In this document: one piece after another, positions 23,790-32,276 of the stretch
Numbering within the stretch: the stretch's first letter is position 1
How the letters are laid out: each line of letters opens with the position of its first letter
Origin: Thermococcus sp.
Lineage (GTDB): Archaea > Methanobacteriota_B > Thermococci > Thermococcales > Thermococcaceae
Direction: 5' to 3'
NCBI RefSeq assembly: GCF_026991495.1
Contig: NZ_JALXBJ010000086.1
Location: 1 to 35,213 of the forward strand
Length of the DNA stretch: 35,213 nt
Translations under genes and position numbers: made by a program
Notes under the pieces: generated by a model
What the model saw: only the letters and a program-made list of their open reading frames with translations
Database searches by the model: none
Told to the model about the DNA's origin: nothing

Positions 23790-24378
23790 TCTTTACCGCC
23801 TCGACAAGGCGTTTTTTCTTGTGAGAACGCATGCCATAAAGCTTTCCAGCGAAGGAGGTCACAATGGCTAAAAGGTCTTCGACCAGTTCTTTCTCCGGCG
23901 TTTTATCCTCGTCGTCAAAGATGACTTCAATCTCAACGCCGTGGGAGTTGAAGTATTGTTCGAGGTATTTGAAGCCGAAGCGGGTGAGCCTGTCCCTGTA
24001 AGTTATCACGACTTTTCCAACTTCTCCACTCTCGACGAGTTTGAAGAGTTGTTTCAAACCCCCCCTGTTCTCGTTTAGGCCGGAGGAGATGTCGATGAGG
24101 ATTTTGGCCACTTGGTAGCCTTTGGAGGAGCAGTAGTTCTTGAGATATTCCACTTGCCTCTCAAGGTCTTCTTTTTGGTCTCTGCTTGAGACTCTGGCGT
24201 AAACCACAACTTTATCGAGGGTTTTGCCTTCAAGGAGTCTTTTGATTTCGCTTTCTGGAATGCGGTATTCTCTACCAACTTTGTATGCTTTAATCTCGCC
24301 GGCTTTAATTTTTCTGAGGAGCGTTGGCTTGCTGATGCCCAAGAGTTGTGAGGCTTTTCCCGTTCGATAAAGCCTCAT
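23770..24378 (-). CDS. tnpA: IS607-family serine recombinase TnpA
   Basis: The 202-residue protein has the MerR-like N-terminal helix-turn-helix (GKASQLLGISKPTLLRKIKA, residues 7-26) in front of a serine recombinase catalytic domain, the arrangement peculiar to IS607. The catalytic serine is S64 in YARVSSRDQ with R62 beside it; further catalytic arginines lie in YRDRLTRFGF. The ATG at 24378 follows GGTGCGG. TATA lies at 24411-24422. The intact frame suggests an active transposase. Confidence 0.95.
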   Translation of the reverse strand: MRLYRTGKASQLLGISKPTLLRKIKAGEIKAYKVGREYRIPESEIKRLLEGKTLDKVVVYARVSSRDQKEDLERQVEYLKNYCSSKGYQVAKILIDISSGLNENRGGLKQLFKLVESGEVGKVVITYRDRLTRFGFKYLEQYFNSHGVEIEVIFDDEDKTPEKELVEDLLAIVTSFAGKLYGMRSHKKKRLVEAVKNALRDD

Positions 24379-24410
24379 TCAACCCGCACCAAAAGAAGTT
24401 ATGAAGCAAA

Positions 24411-24422
24411 AATACTTAAACT
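24411..24422 (-). promoter_or_regulatory. TATA box for tnpA-tnpB
   Basis: Minus strand AGTTTAAGTATT, about 38 bp upstream of the tnpA ATG. Confidence 0.45.
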
Positions 24423-24493
24423 TTACGCTTTTAATTATCCATGAAACAGTCCCACAAAAATTGGGAGGACATTTACCTTATAAACACCATAAA

Positions 24494-24715
24494 CTAGCTA
24501 AAATAGTAAACGGAAGTGGCATAAGGTGCTTCAATTTCATGCTTGGTCACCCTCGATCTGTTGTAGTGTAGAAAAAGAAATAAAAAGCTTGCTACAACTG
24601 CACAACTAGCTATACCTAATAGCGTCGCTGCACAGGCAAAGCACCCTGCTGCCCCGGTACCTAAACACAGCAGGCAGGTCCAGGCAGTAAAAATGGTAGC
24701 GCATGCCGGGATACA
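24494..24715 (-). pseudogene. Remnant of a cysteine-rich, hydrophobic bacteriocin-like peptide gene
   Basis: A 73-codon frame runs from just after a TAA (24716-24718) to TAG, without any ATG, GTG or TTG that would keep its cysteine part. The peptide has seven cysteines in a regular layout: CX3C, 8 residues, CX2C (TCLLC), 7 residues, CX2C (GCFAC), 9 residues, C, then a hydrophobic run VVASFLFLFLH and a polar tail. It recalls halocin C8-like peptides, by pattern only. The 5' part seems lost. Confidence 0.45.
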
Positions 24716-24819
24716 TTACTTTTTTTTCTGAGAGCCTTGCCCCTTGGGGCGGTATGCGGTGAACCACCAAACAGCCATTAGGTCATTGAAACCCTTTTAA
24801 ATTGTTTTCATCCTATTAT

Positions 24820-25164
24820 GGCCTCGGAGAGGCCACTCAAGAACAACCCGATGAGATGAGGGGTTTCACGTTACCACTCTGCTTTAGAGTGGTTTGACGC
24901 CGGGAGGCGTCTCTAAAAGACTGCCCGTTGGGCGGTTTGAAACCAACGAGCGGCCTTTAGACAATAACCCCAATCCGGCTCTGGCCGGTAGGGGTAACGG
25001 GCACAAGACCGAGCCCTCGGGCCGAACCAAAACCGGCAACGGGAGTAGGTGAATGAGTACCCGTAAACCTCCCCGAGATTGACGAGGGGGTTAAGCCGAA
25101 CCCCCAACTAAGGCGGAGAAGAGGTCAGAACCTGAGCACATAGCGGGCATGTTCCCAATGCTCA
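24820..25164. ncRNA. Candidate structured RNA or mobile-element relic, strand unclear
   Basis: Perfect or near-perfect hairpins lie at 24820-24834 (6 bp), 24873-24893 (8 bp), 24896-24911 (6 bp), 24921-24935 (6 bp, one G-U), 25086-25105 (7 bp) and 25133-25164 (6 bp outer stem). No protein gene fits either strand. A TATA-like TTTTAAATTG at 24795-24804 precedes the set on the plus strand; CTATAATATC at about 25196-25204 precedes it on the minus strand. No known RNA family could be assigned. Confidence 0.45.
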
Positions 25165-25207
25165 AAATCCAAGGCCTGCAATGCCGCCGAGGCAGGATAT
25201 TATAGAT

Positions 25208-25230
25208 GAAACTTTGCTTGGCAAAGTTTC
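25208..25230 (-). terminator. 10-bp hairpin at the cbf5 stop codon
   Basis: GAAACTTTGC-CAA-GCAAAGTTTC is a perfect 10-bp stem starting on the last base of the TAG. It is followed by ATCTATAAT, not a clean T run, so it may be a terminator, an mRNA 3' end signal, or the edge of the adjacent element. Confidence 0.4.
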
Positions 25231-26234
25231 TACCACATTTTTGGATACCACTCCCTCGGCATGAACACCTTGTCAACATCTACGGCTATGCCCTTGCTCT
25301 TTTTCAGCATGTCCGCACTGCTCATCTTGGCCTTTCCGAGGGCAACTAACTCATCCTTTAGGGTCATCACTGCCACGAGATCGCCGGGCTTTATCCCCTT
25401 GTGAAGCTTGACTATACCTGGAACGGCTAAATCAGCGCCGTAGGTAACCGCCGAAACGGCGGAATCCCTTATCCACACCTTGGGAAGGTGCTCCACCGCT
25501 TTCTCCATCGGCTGTATCGCTTTCCTGAAGTACTTCTCTATGCCATCCTCCCTCCAGAAGTGGTAGTAGTCCACCAGATCGTGGAGGGTCACGAGCGTCT
25601 CGTCCTCCTTGAAGGGTCCGCTTCTGGTTCTCCTCAGCTCGGCCATGTGGGCACCGACACCGAGGGCCAGGCCTATGTGGTGGATGAGTGAACGGATGTA
25701 GGTTCCTGCCTCAACCCCAACTCTAAAGAGCACATCCCTTCCATCAATCTCGAGCACCTCGATGTAGTAGACCTTCCTCGTCCGCAATCTTCTCTTGACC
25801 GCGCTCCTCAGCGGCGGCCTCTGGATTATCTCGCCCTCGAATTCCTTCATGACCGCGCGGATTTTGTCCTCGGGAACGTCACCGTGGAGGTGCATCAAAG
25901 CGACGTACTCCTTACCCGCCGGGAGGAGGGCCTGAACCACTCTGGTAGCCCTCTCAAGTGCGACAGGTAAAACACCGCTCACCTTGGGGTCAAGGGTTCC
26001 GCCGTGACCCGCTTTTTTTAGGTTGAAGAGCCTCTTTATCCACGCAACCACCTCGTGGCTTGTCGGCCCAGGTGGCTTGTCGAGGTTTATTATGCCGAAC
26101 TGCATGTGCATCTCCATGGGCCTCTTCTCCGGTGGAAAACCCCACTTTGGATTGGTCTCGGCCCTATCGTCTTTAACCAAAACCTCACGCTTTATGTCAG
26201 CTGGCAGGATTCTCCTGACTTCGTCCCTCGCCAT
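25230..26234 (-). CDS. truB: Cbf5, H/ACA-RNP tRNA/rRNA pseudouridine synthase
   Basis: Cbf5 is the catalytic subunit of archaeal H/ACA particles, which make pseudouridine in rRNA, and it also makes Psi55 in tRNA. The 334-residue protein has an N-terminal extension, the TruB core with the catalytic aspartate in GHGGTLDPKVSGVLP, GTYIRSLIHHIG, and a C-terminal PUA domain (VPGIVKLHKGIKPGDLVAVM). GGTGATGCTC precedes the ATG at 26234. It starts 10 bp after the hicA stop, and its SD overlaps that stop. Confidence 0.97.
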   Translation of the reverse strand: MARDEVRRILPADIKREVLVKDDRAETNPKWGFPPEKRPMEMHMQFGIINLDKPPGPTSHEVVAWIKRLFNLKKAGHGGTLDPKVSGVLPVALERATRVVQALLPAGKEYVALMHLHGDVPEDKIRAVMKEFEGEIIQRPPLRSAVKRRLRTRKVYYIEVLEIDGRDVLFRVGVEAGTYIRSLIHHIGLALGVGAHMAELRRTRSGPFKEDETLVTLHDLVDYYHFWREDGIEKYFRKAIQPMEKAVEHLPKVWIRDSAVSAVTYGADLAVPGIVKLHKGIKPGDLVAVMTLKDELVALGKAKMSSADMLKKSKGIAVDVDKVFMPREWYPKMW

Positions 26235-26244
26235 GAGCATCACC

Positions 26245-26484
26245 TTATGGGTCTTCCAACGCTTTGATGAAGTCCTCCTTGCTTATTTGGGCGAGTCTTA
26301 GGACTCCCATCAATGTGCCGGCTTTTAACTCTTTGTGAAGCGGGACGACTGTACCGATTTTTCTGCCGTTTACATATTTAACAAGGACAACATGGCTTCT
26401 CCTCTGTCTGGACACCTTAAAATCAAACTTTTTAATGAGAACTTTAACTACTTCCTCACCCGAGAGCCTTGGCAATCTGGACAT
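26245..26484 (-). CDS. hicA: HicA family mRNA interferase toxin
   Basis: HicA toxins are small dsRBD-fold ribonucleases that cut mRNA. The 79-residue protein has RLSGEEVVKVLIKKF, the catalytic histidine H31 in RRSHVVL and VVPLHKELKAGTLMGVLR. It overlaps hicB by 29 bp, an arrangement typical for the pair, though here the antitoxin gene comes first. It seems complete. Confidence 0.92.
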   Translation of the reverse strand: MSRLPRLSGEEVVKVLIKKFDFKVSRQRRSHVVLVKYVNGRKIGTVVPLHKELKAGTLMGVLRLAQISKEDFIKALEDP

Positions 26485-26677
26485 TGATATCGCCCACGAA
26501 GGTTATTCTATCAAGTTCTTCCTTCAATTCCGGAAACTCCTCAAGGTAGAGCTCCACTGCCTCTCTCAAGTTCTCAATGGCCTCCTCTATGGTCTCACCC
26601 TGTGTTGTCACCCCAGTGAAGACCTCCTTTATTACATAAATGCCCTCCTCTTCCCAGATGACCGCGTGTAGGTTCAT
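26456..26677 (-). CDS. hicB: HicB family antitoxin
   Basis: The 73-residue protein has the degenerate RNase H-like HicB core: LHAVIWEEEGIYVIKE, then GVTTQGETIEEAIENLREAVELYLEE. It lacks the C-terminal DNA-binding domain found in longer HicB proteins, so autoregulation would need another route. GGTGAGAGC precedes the ATG. TATA is at 26708-26717. Confidence 0.92.
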   Translation of the reverse strand: MNLHAVIWEEEGIYVIKEVFTGVTTQGETIEEAIENLREAVELYLEEFPELKEELDRITFVGDINVQIAKALG

Positions 26678-26839
26678 GCTCTCACCCTGCTAAACTTTTA
26701 GACACTCCTTTATAAACTCACCTAATACTGGAGGAATGCATGAGAAAGCCAGTTCAAATGGGTGAACCTTTGACAGACGAGAACGAAGTGTGAAGAAACA
26801 CCGAGAACCTATTAGAAAGGGATATGAGGCCAAGAGGCC
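26678..26839 (-). other. Intergenic spacer between rpl14e and hicB
   Basis: This 162-bp gap inside an otherwise gapless operon holds no gene. It contains the hairpin at the L14e stop (26825-26842) and the hicBA TATA box (26708-26717). The rest is AT-richer than its neighbours, consistent with material brought in with hicBA. Confidence 0.5.
26708..26717 (-). promoter_or_regulatory. TATA box for hicBA (and cbf5)
   Basis: Minus strand GTTTATAAAG, about 35 bp before the hicB ATG. No TATA box is seen between hicA and cbf5, so cbf5 may depend on this promoter or on read-through. Confidence 0.55.
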
Positions 26840-26842
26840 TCA
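26825..26842 (-). terminator. Hairpin at the rpl14e stop codon
   Basis: TGAGGCC-TCTT-GGCCTCA is a perfect 7-bp stem that includes the L14e TGA. It lies where the ribosomal operon gives way to hicBA and may weaken read-through. No T run follows directly. Confidence 0.35.
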
Positions 26843-27091
26843 CTCAAGGCTGATTCCAGCTCCCTCAAGGGCCTGCCTTATCTCCTCGTCTGAGGCGCCC
26901 CTGGCGATGTTCACCTTCTCCGGGAGGGGCTCAAGGTGCTTGATGTTCATCCTCCTGCGCTTGACCTTGTTGAGGCCAGCGCCGGTGACGAGGACGAAGT
27001 TCCTGTCGATTACGTCGGCAACGACAACCTTCTGCCCCGCCCTTCTCCCTGCGATAACCACGGCAATCCTTCCAACCTCAATAGCCGGCAT
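26840..27091 (-). CDS. rpl14e: 50S ribosomal protein L14e
   Basis: The 83-residue protein has the KOW-like start [20 protein letters not shown] and [21 protein letters not shown], then [15 protein letters not shown]. Its ATG directly abuts the cmk stop. A 160-bp gap to hicB follows. Confidence 0.97.
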   Translation of the reverse strand: MPAIEVGRIAVVIAGRRAGQKVVVADVIDRNFVLVTGAGLNKVKRRRMNIKHLEPLPEKVNIARGASDEEIRQALEGAGISLE

Positions 27092-27670
27092 TCATTCCAC
27101 CTCCTTTCTCTTTTTCCTACCCCGCGTCACCGACGGGGAAAGGTGGTCGATGGCGGCCTTCACTATCGCGAAGACCCCATCAGGGCCCCAGTGGGCCGTG
27201 TTTATTATCAAATCGTAGATTGATTTGTCCTCGATGTCGATCCCATAGAGGTTTAAATACCTTTTCCTGTTCCCCTTCTCGCGCTCCGCTATCCTCACGA
27301 AGGCCTCCTCAACCGAGATGCCCTCCCTCTTAGCGACCCTCTTAGCCCTCTCCATTATGGGGGCGTCGAGCCAGATCTTGAGGTCGGCGTGCTTAACCAT
27401 CCAGCCGGCGAGGCGGCCCTCGATGACCACGTTGCACTCGTTGGCTGCCTCAACCTGTCTCCTGTCAACCTCCCTGTCTACCTCGGGGTGGAGCTCAGCG
27501 TACTTTTGAAACTCCTGGAGCGTCATGCCCATTTCCTTCGCCATCTGCCTGAATATCAGACCGGCGTAGATGTGCTTGAAGCCGTAGTGCCTGGCGAGGT
27601 TCCGGCAGAGAGTGGTCGTTCCGGAACCGGCCAGGCCGCTGACGGTTATGACGAGGCAGCCCCTTGACAT
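27092..27670 (-). CDS. cmk: Cytidylate kinase
   Basis: Cmk phosphorylates CMP and dCMP. The 192-residue protein has the P-loop GLAGSGTTTLCRNLA near residue 12, the GRLAGWM nucleotide region and a lid with RVAKREGISVEEAFVRIAERE. It is the archaeal Cmk type found in this operon. It lies 9 bp downstream of rpl34e. Confidence 0.95.
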   Translation of the reverse strand: MSRGCLVITVSGLAGSGTTTLCRNLARHYGFKHIYAGLIFRQMAKEMGMTLQEFQKYAELHPEVDREVDRRQVEAANECNVVIEGRLAGWMVKHADLKIWLDAPIMERAKRVAKREGISVEEAFVRIAEREKGNRKRYLNLYGIDIEDKSIYDLIINTAHWGPDGVFAIVKAAIDHLSPSVTRGRKKRKEVE

Positions 27671-27679
27671 GGGAGCACC

Positions 27680-27952
27680 TCAGAGGGAGATGCCAGCCCG
27701 AACCTGGGCCTTTATGAGCTTTCTCATGCAGCTCGGGCAGAGGTTCGGATACGGCCGCTCTGGCCTCTTGGCGGTCTTTGGAAGCTTCCTGAGCTGGCTC
27801 GGCCTTCCGCGCGGAACGCCGTTGAGGGGTCTCCCGCACATTGCACAGTGAGCGACCTTGGGCTTTCTCCTCTCAAAGTGTATGACCGTCCTTCCGCCGG
27901 GGGTTCTGACGTATTTCCTCTTCCATGACCTTGACCTGTACATAGGTTTCAT
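27680..27952 (-). CDS. rpl34e: 50S ribosomal protein L34e
   Basis: The 90-residue protein starts [20 protein letters not shown] and has zinc ligands C36, C39, C72 and C75 (CAMC, CPSC). The ATG at 27952 follows GGTGAGAAC. It lies 41 bp after the EMC3-like gene, and the start further upstream in frame is not needed. Confidence 0.97.
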   Translation of the reverse strand: MKPMYRSRSWKRKYVRTPGGRTVIHFERRKPKVAHCAMCGRPLNGVPRGRPSQLRKLPKTAKRPERPYPNLCPSCMRKLIKAQVRAGISL

Positions 27953-27993
27953 GTTCTCACCCCGCAACCCCATTCAGTGGAGCGTTTTTAAAT

Positions 27994-28515
27994 TTAACCC
28001 ATGTCAAGGAACTTCCTGAGCACCATGCCGACGACGTAGCTCGTGAGGAAGTACCAGCCCAAGTAACCGAGCTCGTCCGGCCTGAGGGCAGAGTGGTACC
28101 AGCTGTGGAACCAGTCGAAAAGGAAGAAGTTGAAGGGCAGTTTAACTATGGCAACTTCAACGTACCACCTCTTGAGCCAGGCGAAGAAGATCCAGAAGAT
28201 GGGAAGAGTTAGGAGCATCGGCACGAGGGTGTCCTTCATCATCTCACTCTGCATCTTCATGAGCTGCATCTGCTTCTGCTGGGCCTTTTTGATGCGCTTT
28301 TCGTCGCCGCTTTTCTGGGCTTCCCTGAGCTCTTTCTGTACCTCCTTGGCGAGTCTCTGAACCTTCTTCGTCTTTTCTATGTCGGTCATGAAGTAATAGA
28401 GGAGGGTGTAGGAGCCGCCGATTATGAATCCAGCTAAGGTTATCGCGAAGAGGGGATGCTGGACGATGTAGCCCCCGAACAGACCATCAAGGAACTTGTA
28501 AACACCTTCAATCAT
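27994..28515 (-). CDS. DUF106 / EMC3-TMCO1-like membrane insertase of the YidC/Oxa1 superfamily
   Basis: The 173-residue protein has an N-terminal helix ([20 protein letters not shown]), a long charged coiled-coil hairpin (residues about 45-95, rich in K, E, Q and M) and two further membrane helices ([37 protein letters not shown]). This is the layout of archaeal YidC-like proteins that insert membrane proteins beside SecY. It overlaps adkA by 8 bp and shares an operon with secY, in keeping with that role. Confidence 0.9.
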   Translation of the reverse strand: MIEGVYKFLDGLFGGYIVQHPLFAITLAGFIIGGSYTLLYYFMTDIEKTKKVQRLAKEVQKELREAQKSGDEKRIKKAQQKQMQLMKMQSEMMKDTLVPMLLTLPIFWIFFAWLKRWYVEVAIVKLPFNFFLFDWFHSWYHSALRPDELGYLGWYFLTSYVVGMVLRKFLDMG

Positions 28516-29098
28516 ACTCCCTCACCGCCAGGTTCAGTACTTCAATCAGTTCATTTACGGCCTCCTCAAGGCCCTTGTCTTCATGGTTTTCGATCACCTT
28601 TATAAGGGCATCGGAGTGCATGGCGTAGCTCACAGCGGCGGCCCTGTTGAGATCCTGGTGTCTCTGTATCTGCTCCTCGGTCTCAACATCCCTATCTCGT
28701 TTCAGATCGCGGAGGCGCCTCCCCAAGATCTCGCTCGGAGTGGCCTCTATGATGACAATGTAGTTCGGCTTTATGGTCTCAATGACCTCACGGGGGAAAC
28801 CGAGAAGATAGCCCATTGGAGTACGTATCGTGGCGTGGGTGTCGAGGAGGACCGGTTCCCTCTCGGCCATCTCAACGACCCTTCTCGCGGCACCCAGCTG
28901 GAGTTTTTTCTGAACCATTGGATCGAGCTTTCTCATGCCGTCCCTGTGCTTTACAAGGCCGGCTTTGAGAGCCTCCTCAAACATCAGGTCACCGAAGTTA
29001 ACGAGTCTGAACTTTATGGCCGTCCTCTGGAGGGCGAGCCGCGTAATGGTGCTCTTCCCAACCCCCGGAATGCCGGTTATCATGACCACAAACGGCAT
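28508..29098 (-). CDS. adkA: Archaeal adenylate kinase AdkA
   Basis: AdkA interconverts AMP, ADP and ATP. The 196-residue protein starts [21 protein letters not shown] with the P-loop at residues 9-17, then [19 protein letters not shown], and a lid near [18 protein letters not shown]. The length is typical for archaeal AdkA, which is trimeric. GGTGATGCTC precedes the ATG at 29098, which is preferred over that at 29104. Confidence 0.96.
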   Translation of the reverse strand: MPFVVMITGIPGVGKSTITRLALQRTAIKFRLVNFGDLMFEEALKAGLVKHRDGMRKLDPMVQKKLQLGAARRVVEMAEREPVLLDTHATIRTPMGYLLGFPREVIETIKPNYIVIIEATPSEILGRRLRDLKRDRDVETEEQIQRHQDLNRAAAVSYAMHSDALIKVIENHEDKGLEEAVNELIEVLNLAVREYD

Positions 29099-29167
29099 GA
29101 GCATCACCCTCGAGCTAACCCCGAGGGAGTAGGGCGGTTGGTTTAAAAAAGTTGGCAAAAGGAAAGG

Positions 29168-30583
29168 TCACTTGGCGAAGAACCTTCTCAATGCGGGGAA
29201 CATCTCAGTCGCCTGCTCCCTTGCTATCTCCTCGTAGAACCTGTAGAGGATGCCAACGGTCAGGAGTATTCCTGTTCCCGTACCCAGCGCCCCAAGGAGG
29301 TCTGCGAGTATCGCGACTATAGCTAAAGTGAAGGAGCCCCAGAAGGTGACGTAGGGGATGTACCTGTTGAGAACCCTCTCAAGTATCCTCGGATCCCTCC
29401 TGAACCCCGGTATCTGAAGCCCTGCACTCTGGAGCTGTTTTGCTATGCTCTTTGCATCGAGGCCCGTCAGCTCAACCCACAGGAAACCGAATATTATAGA
29501 CCAGATTATGGTCTGCACTGCATAGGCGAGCGCCTGGCCGGGATGGTTTATTAAGAGGTAGATGTCCCTCGGTGGATAGGTGTACTTGGCGAGGCCCGAG
29601 ACGGGGATGTTTCCCTGGAAAGTGCCGAGCCAGTTTATGCCCCTGTTGTTCAGGAGTCTCGCCCAGAGCTGGATGTTGGAGTAGAGGGCCATCGTGAGTA
29701 TGATCGGGATGTTGCTGACGTACATGAACTTTATCGGGTACCTCCCGCGGACGGTAACGCGGCCGTAGCTTAGCGGTATCTCCACGCGCATTGTCTCGAG
29801 GTAGACCACTATTAGGAACACGATTATGGTGGCGGTTAGCTTTGCTATGTCCGGAACCCCGGGGCCCCTGTAAAGCGCTCCGGTCAGATCCCCCCTTGCG
29901 AGGTGCTGAATGAAAGCAGGTATCGCACCGCTGAGCTCATTTGGGTTACTTGGGAGGGCAAGGGGGTTGAGGGATCCGACTATAACCCTCTGGGAAACCC
30001 CAGCGGCTATGAACAGGCTTATACCGCTCCCAATTCCCCATTTGCTAACCAGTTCATCCAGAGTTATGAGGAGGGTTGAACCGAGGCCCAGCTGGAGTAC
30101 TAAGAGGCTCGCCATGCCCCAGCCCATCGTCCTGGTTGCCATGTCAACCTGGAAGGTACCCACCCCAGTGGAGACGATGCCGAAGGCCCCTGCGAAGACG
30201 TAGATGGCCGCCTCGAAGAAGGCCATGAACACGGAGAACAACCTCTGGAGGGCCTGGTAAAACCTCCTGTCCTCGGGATCAGATAGGTCAAGCCGGAGTA
30301 TCTCCGAGCCCACGAGCAGCTGAAGGATGATTCCAGCGGTGACGATTGGACCGATACCGAGGGTTAAAAGCGTCCCGTTCTTACCGGCCAGGACAAATCT
30401 CAAACTGGCGAAGTAGTCCTGGGATACCGCCGTCTTGTAGAGGGGTATCTCCGCGAGAACGAAGTAGAGCAGGAGAACTATCCCGGTCCACATGAACTTC
30501 TCCTTCAGGGGAACCCTGCGCTTAGGCCTCTCAACCTCGGGGAACCACCGTTCCATGGCATAGATTATCTCCCTGGCGCCCAT
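29168..30583 (-). CDS. secY: Protein translocase subunit SecY
   Basis: SecY forms the Sec61-type protein channel. The 471-residue protein has ten predicted membrane helices, the plug region following TM1 ([22 protein letters not shown]), and the ribosome-binding loops [18 protein letters not shown] and [18 protein letters not shown]. The ATG at 30583 gives the usual [20 protein letters not shown] start; a GTG at 30592 is possible. It lies 36 bp downstream of rpl15. Confidence 0.97.
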   Translation of the reverse strand: MGAREIIYAMERWFPEVERPKRRVPLKEKFMWTGIVLLLYFVLAEIPLYKTAVSQDYFASLRFVLAGKNGTLLTLGIGPIVTAGIILQLLVGSEILRLDLSDPEDRRFYQALQRLFSVFMAFFEAAIYVFAGAFGIVSTGVGTFQVDMATRTMGWGMASLLVLQLGLGSTLLITLDELVSKWGIGSGISLFIAAGVSQRVIVGSLNPLALPSNPNELSGAIPAFIQHLARGDLTGALYRGPGVPDIAKLTATIIVFLIVVYLETMRVEIPLSYGRVTVRGRYPIKFMYVSNIPIILTMALYSNIQLWARLLNNRGINWLGTFQGNIPVSGLAKYTYPPRDIYLLINHPGQALAYAVQTIIWSIIFGFLWVELTGLDAKSIAKQLQSAGLQIPGFRRDPRILERVLNRYIPYVTFWGSFTLAIVAILADLLGALGTGTGILLTVGILYRFYEEIAREQATEMFPALRRFFAK

Positions 30584-30619
30584 CTCCAACACCCTGCGTC
30601 TTTGAAAATTGAAGGGAAA

Positions 30620-31081
30620 TCAGACGAGGATGACCTCGCCACCAGCGGCCTTGATCTTCTCCTCGGCCTTCGGGGTAACCTTCTTCCCCGGGGCCTGGGC
30701 GATTTTGACGACGAGGGGCCTGCTGAGCTTTCCCGCGCCGAGAACCTTGTCAATGCCGAGCTGTGTTGCATCAAAGATCAGCCTGCCCTCCTCCTCGTAG
30801 ATTACGCCCTTGTTTTTGAAGAGCTCGAAGTTCTCGTCTATCTCACCGACGTTTATGACGGTCGGGTTGTACTGAACGGCCTTTGGCCTGTGGAAACCCC
30901 TCTTCCCGAGCCTCTCTGGAGCGTACTTTATCGCCCATGTGAACTTCTGATCCTTCCTCTTTCCAGTTCCTGCCATTCCCCGGCCGCCCTTGCTTCCACC
31001 GCCGCGGTGCTTCTTCTTGCAGCCCCAACCGTGAGTGTGACTTCCACGGAGCTTCCTAACCTTCTTTCTCCTCCTAATCAT
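30620..31081 (-). CDS. rpl15: 50S ribosomal protein L15
   Basis: The 153-residue protein has the basic glycine-rich start ([20 protein letters not shown]) and [18 protein letters not shown], then the globular domain ending [12 protein letters not shown]. It is the archaeal L15/L27a type. 11 bp separate it from rpl30. Confidence 0.98.
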   Translation of the reverse strand: MIRRRKKVRKLRGSHTHGWGCKKKHRGGGSKGGRGMAGTGKRKDQKFTWAIKYAPERLGKRGFHRPKAVQYNPTVINVGEIDENFELFKNKGVIYEEEGRLIFDATQLGIDKVLGAGKLSRPLVVKIAQAPGKKVTPKAEEKIKAAGGEVILV

Positions 31082-31092
31082 CTCTCGCCACC

Positions 31093-31560
31093 TCAGAGCA
31101 TCCTCTCAATGAGGTCGTTTATCTTCTCGCCGCGGTAACCTAAGGCGCCCCCCTCCTTGAAGGAGCGCTTCTTGGTGCCCTTGAGGCCACCCCGGGGGGG
31201 ATGAAGCCTGAAGACGGGCTTGATGTTGGGCAGGTCGGTGAGCTTTGCCTCCCCACTCACAACCTTCTCGGCGAACTCGTCAACGCTCATCCCGAGCTTC
31301 TCCCGGATGTAGTCTTCAGTTACGGGCCTGTTGCCGATGAGCCTGCCGCGCTTCCTTATGAGCTTCGCGAGCGTCTCCTTGTCTATCTCTCCCCATGTGA
31401 TGTAGTCCTTGACCTTCTGTATCATCCCGCGGTAGCTCGGTGTGTCGTCGACGAGGACGAGGTGGTTTATCCTGTGGAGGCGGAGCATCGCGAGGGTGTC
31501 CCTAACTTCGCCCCTCGCCCTTATCCCGCTCCTAAGCCTTATGAGAGCTAATTTGGCCAT
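31093..31560 (-). CDS. rpl30: 50S ribosomal protein L30
   Basis: The 155-residue protein is the long archaeal/eukaryotic form: [41 protein letters not shown] and the C-terminal [26 protein letters not shown] precedes the ATG at 31560; the frame open further upstream is not used. Confidence 0.97.
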   Translation of the reverse strand: MAKLALIRLRSGIRARGEVRDTLAMLRLHRINHLVLVDDTPSYRGMIQKVKDYITWGEIDKETLAKLIRKRGRLIGNRPVTEDYIREKLGMSVDEFAEKVVSGEAKLTDLPNIKPVFRLHPPRGGLKGTKKRSFKEGGALGYRGEKINDLIERML

Positions 31561-31571
31561 CTCCTCCCACC

Positions 31572-32276
31572 TCACAGCTCAAAGCTCTGCGGCATCGCCC
31601 TGCCTACCACAATGCCGTACTTCTCCTCCATACCCGGCTGAATGGCGACCTTGTTTGTGTTGTAGAGTGCGTTGAACACCGCTTTGGCAAAGTTGACGGT
31701 GGTCCTCGTCTCACCGAGGGTCTGGGACCAGACGTCCTGAACGCCCGCCAAGCTGAGTATCTTCTTGCCCACGTCGCCGATGACAAGACCGAGGCCACGC
31801 GGGCCGGGCATGAGCTTGACGCGGACGCTTCCCTCCTTGCCCTCAACCGCGAATGGGATTGAGTGCGGTCTCCTGCAGCGGCACTCCCAGCTCCCACAGC
31901 CGCGCTTTATCTCGATGATGTTCATCTTGGCGTAGTTGATCGCCTTTCTGATGGCTATGCCGACTTCCCTTCCGTGACCTATCCCAAGGCCGACGTAGCC
32001 GTCCCTGTTTCCAACTGCCGCAAGAACCCTGAAGCGGATCCTCCTCCCGCTGTCCGTCATCCTGACCGTTAAGGCTATGTCCAGCACTTCCTGGTTCTCC
32101 CTGAGGTTGGTCTCAGGGAGGAGGATGTCAACTATCTCCGGCTCCTTTATCTGGTACCCCTTCCTGAATATCTCGTGTATATCGGTTATCTGCCCATCCT
32201 TGACAAGCTTGCCGAGCTTCGTCCTCGGCTCCCACTCCTCAAGAACCCTCTGGGCCATCTCTCTCGGATCGCTCAT
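31572..32276 (-). CDS. rps5: 30S ribosomal protein S5
   Basis: The 234-residue protein has the dsRBD-like S5 domain with [21 protein letters not shown] (core motif), [20 protein letters not shown] and the C-terminal domain [20 protein letters not shown]. The ATG overlaps the L18 stop by 4 bases. Confidence 0.98.
   Translation of the reverse strand: MSDPREMAQRVLEEWEPRTKLGKLVKDGQITDIHEIFRKGYQIKEPEIVDILLPETNLRENQEVLDIALTVRMTDSGRRIRFRVLAAVGNRDGYVGLGIGHGREVGIAIRKAINYAKMNIIEIKRGCGSWECRCRRPHSIPFAVEGKEGSVRVKLMPGPRGLGLVIGDVGKKILSLAGVQDVWSQTLGETRTTVNFAKAVFNALYNTNKVAIQPGMEEKYGIVVGRAMPQSFEL

Larger units (their letters stand above)
22606..24470 (-). mobile_element. IS607-family insertion sequence (tnpA-tnpB)
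   Basis: The element carries the two hallmark genes, with tnpA overlapping tnpB by 20 bp. The right end is set at the outer edge of the terminal hairpin (22606). The left end is an estimate: upstream of the tnpA TATA box there is TCCCA-n7-TGGGA at 24450-24466. IS607 elements have no terminal inverted repeats or target duplications, so the ends cannot be fixed from the sequence alone. It is more AT-rich than the neighbours. Confidence 0.8.

Noticed and set aside
24720..24780. Short frame MAVWWFTAYRPKGQGSQKKK in phase with the cysteine-rich peptide
   Set aside because: It ends in a TAA before the cysteine part and has no convincing SD, so it was not joined to the peptide as a single gene.
24913..25107. 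64-codon frame on the minus strand in the hairpin region
   Set aside because: It runs through several perfect hairpins, has no SD and no protein-like conservation pattern; it is rich in R, W, Y and C from GC-rich stems.
24820..25200. RNase P RNA or SRP 7S RNA
   Set aside because: Conserved motifs such as GAGGAAAGUC of RNase P and the SRP helix 8 loop sequences were not found on either strand.
24379..25230. Possible CRISPR array in the long gene-free stretch
   Set aside because: No direct repeat of 24-37 bases at regular spacing; the repeats are inverted pairs with differing sequence.
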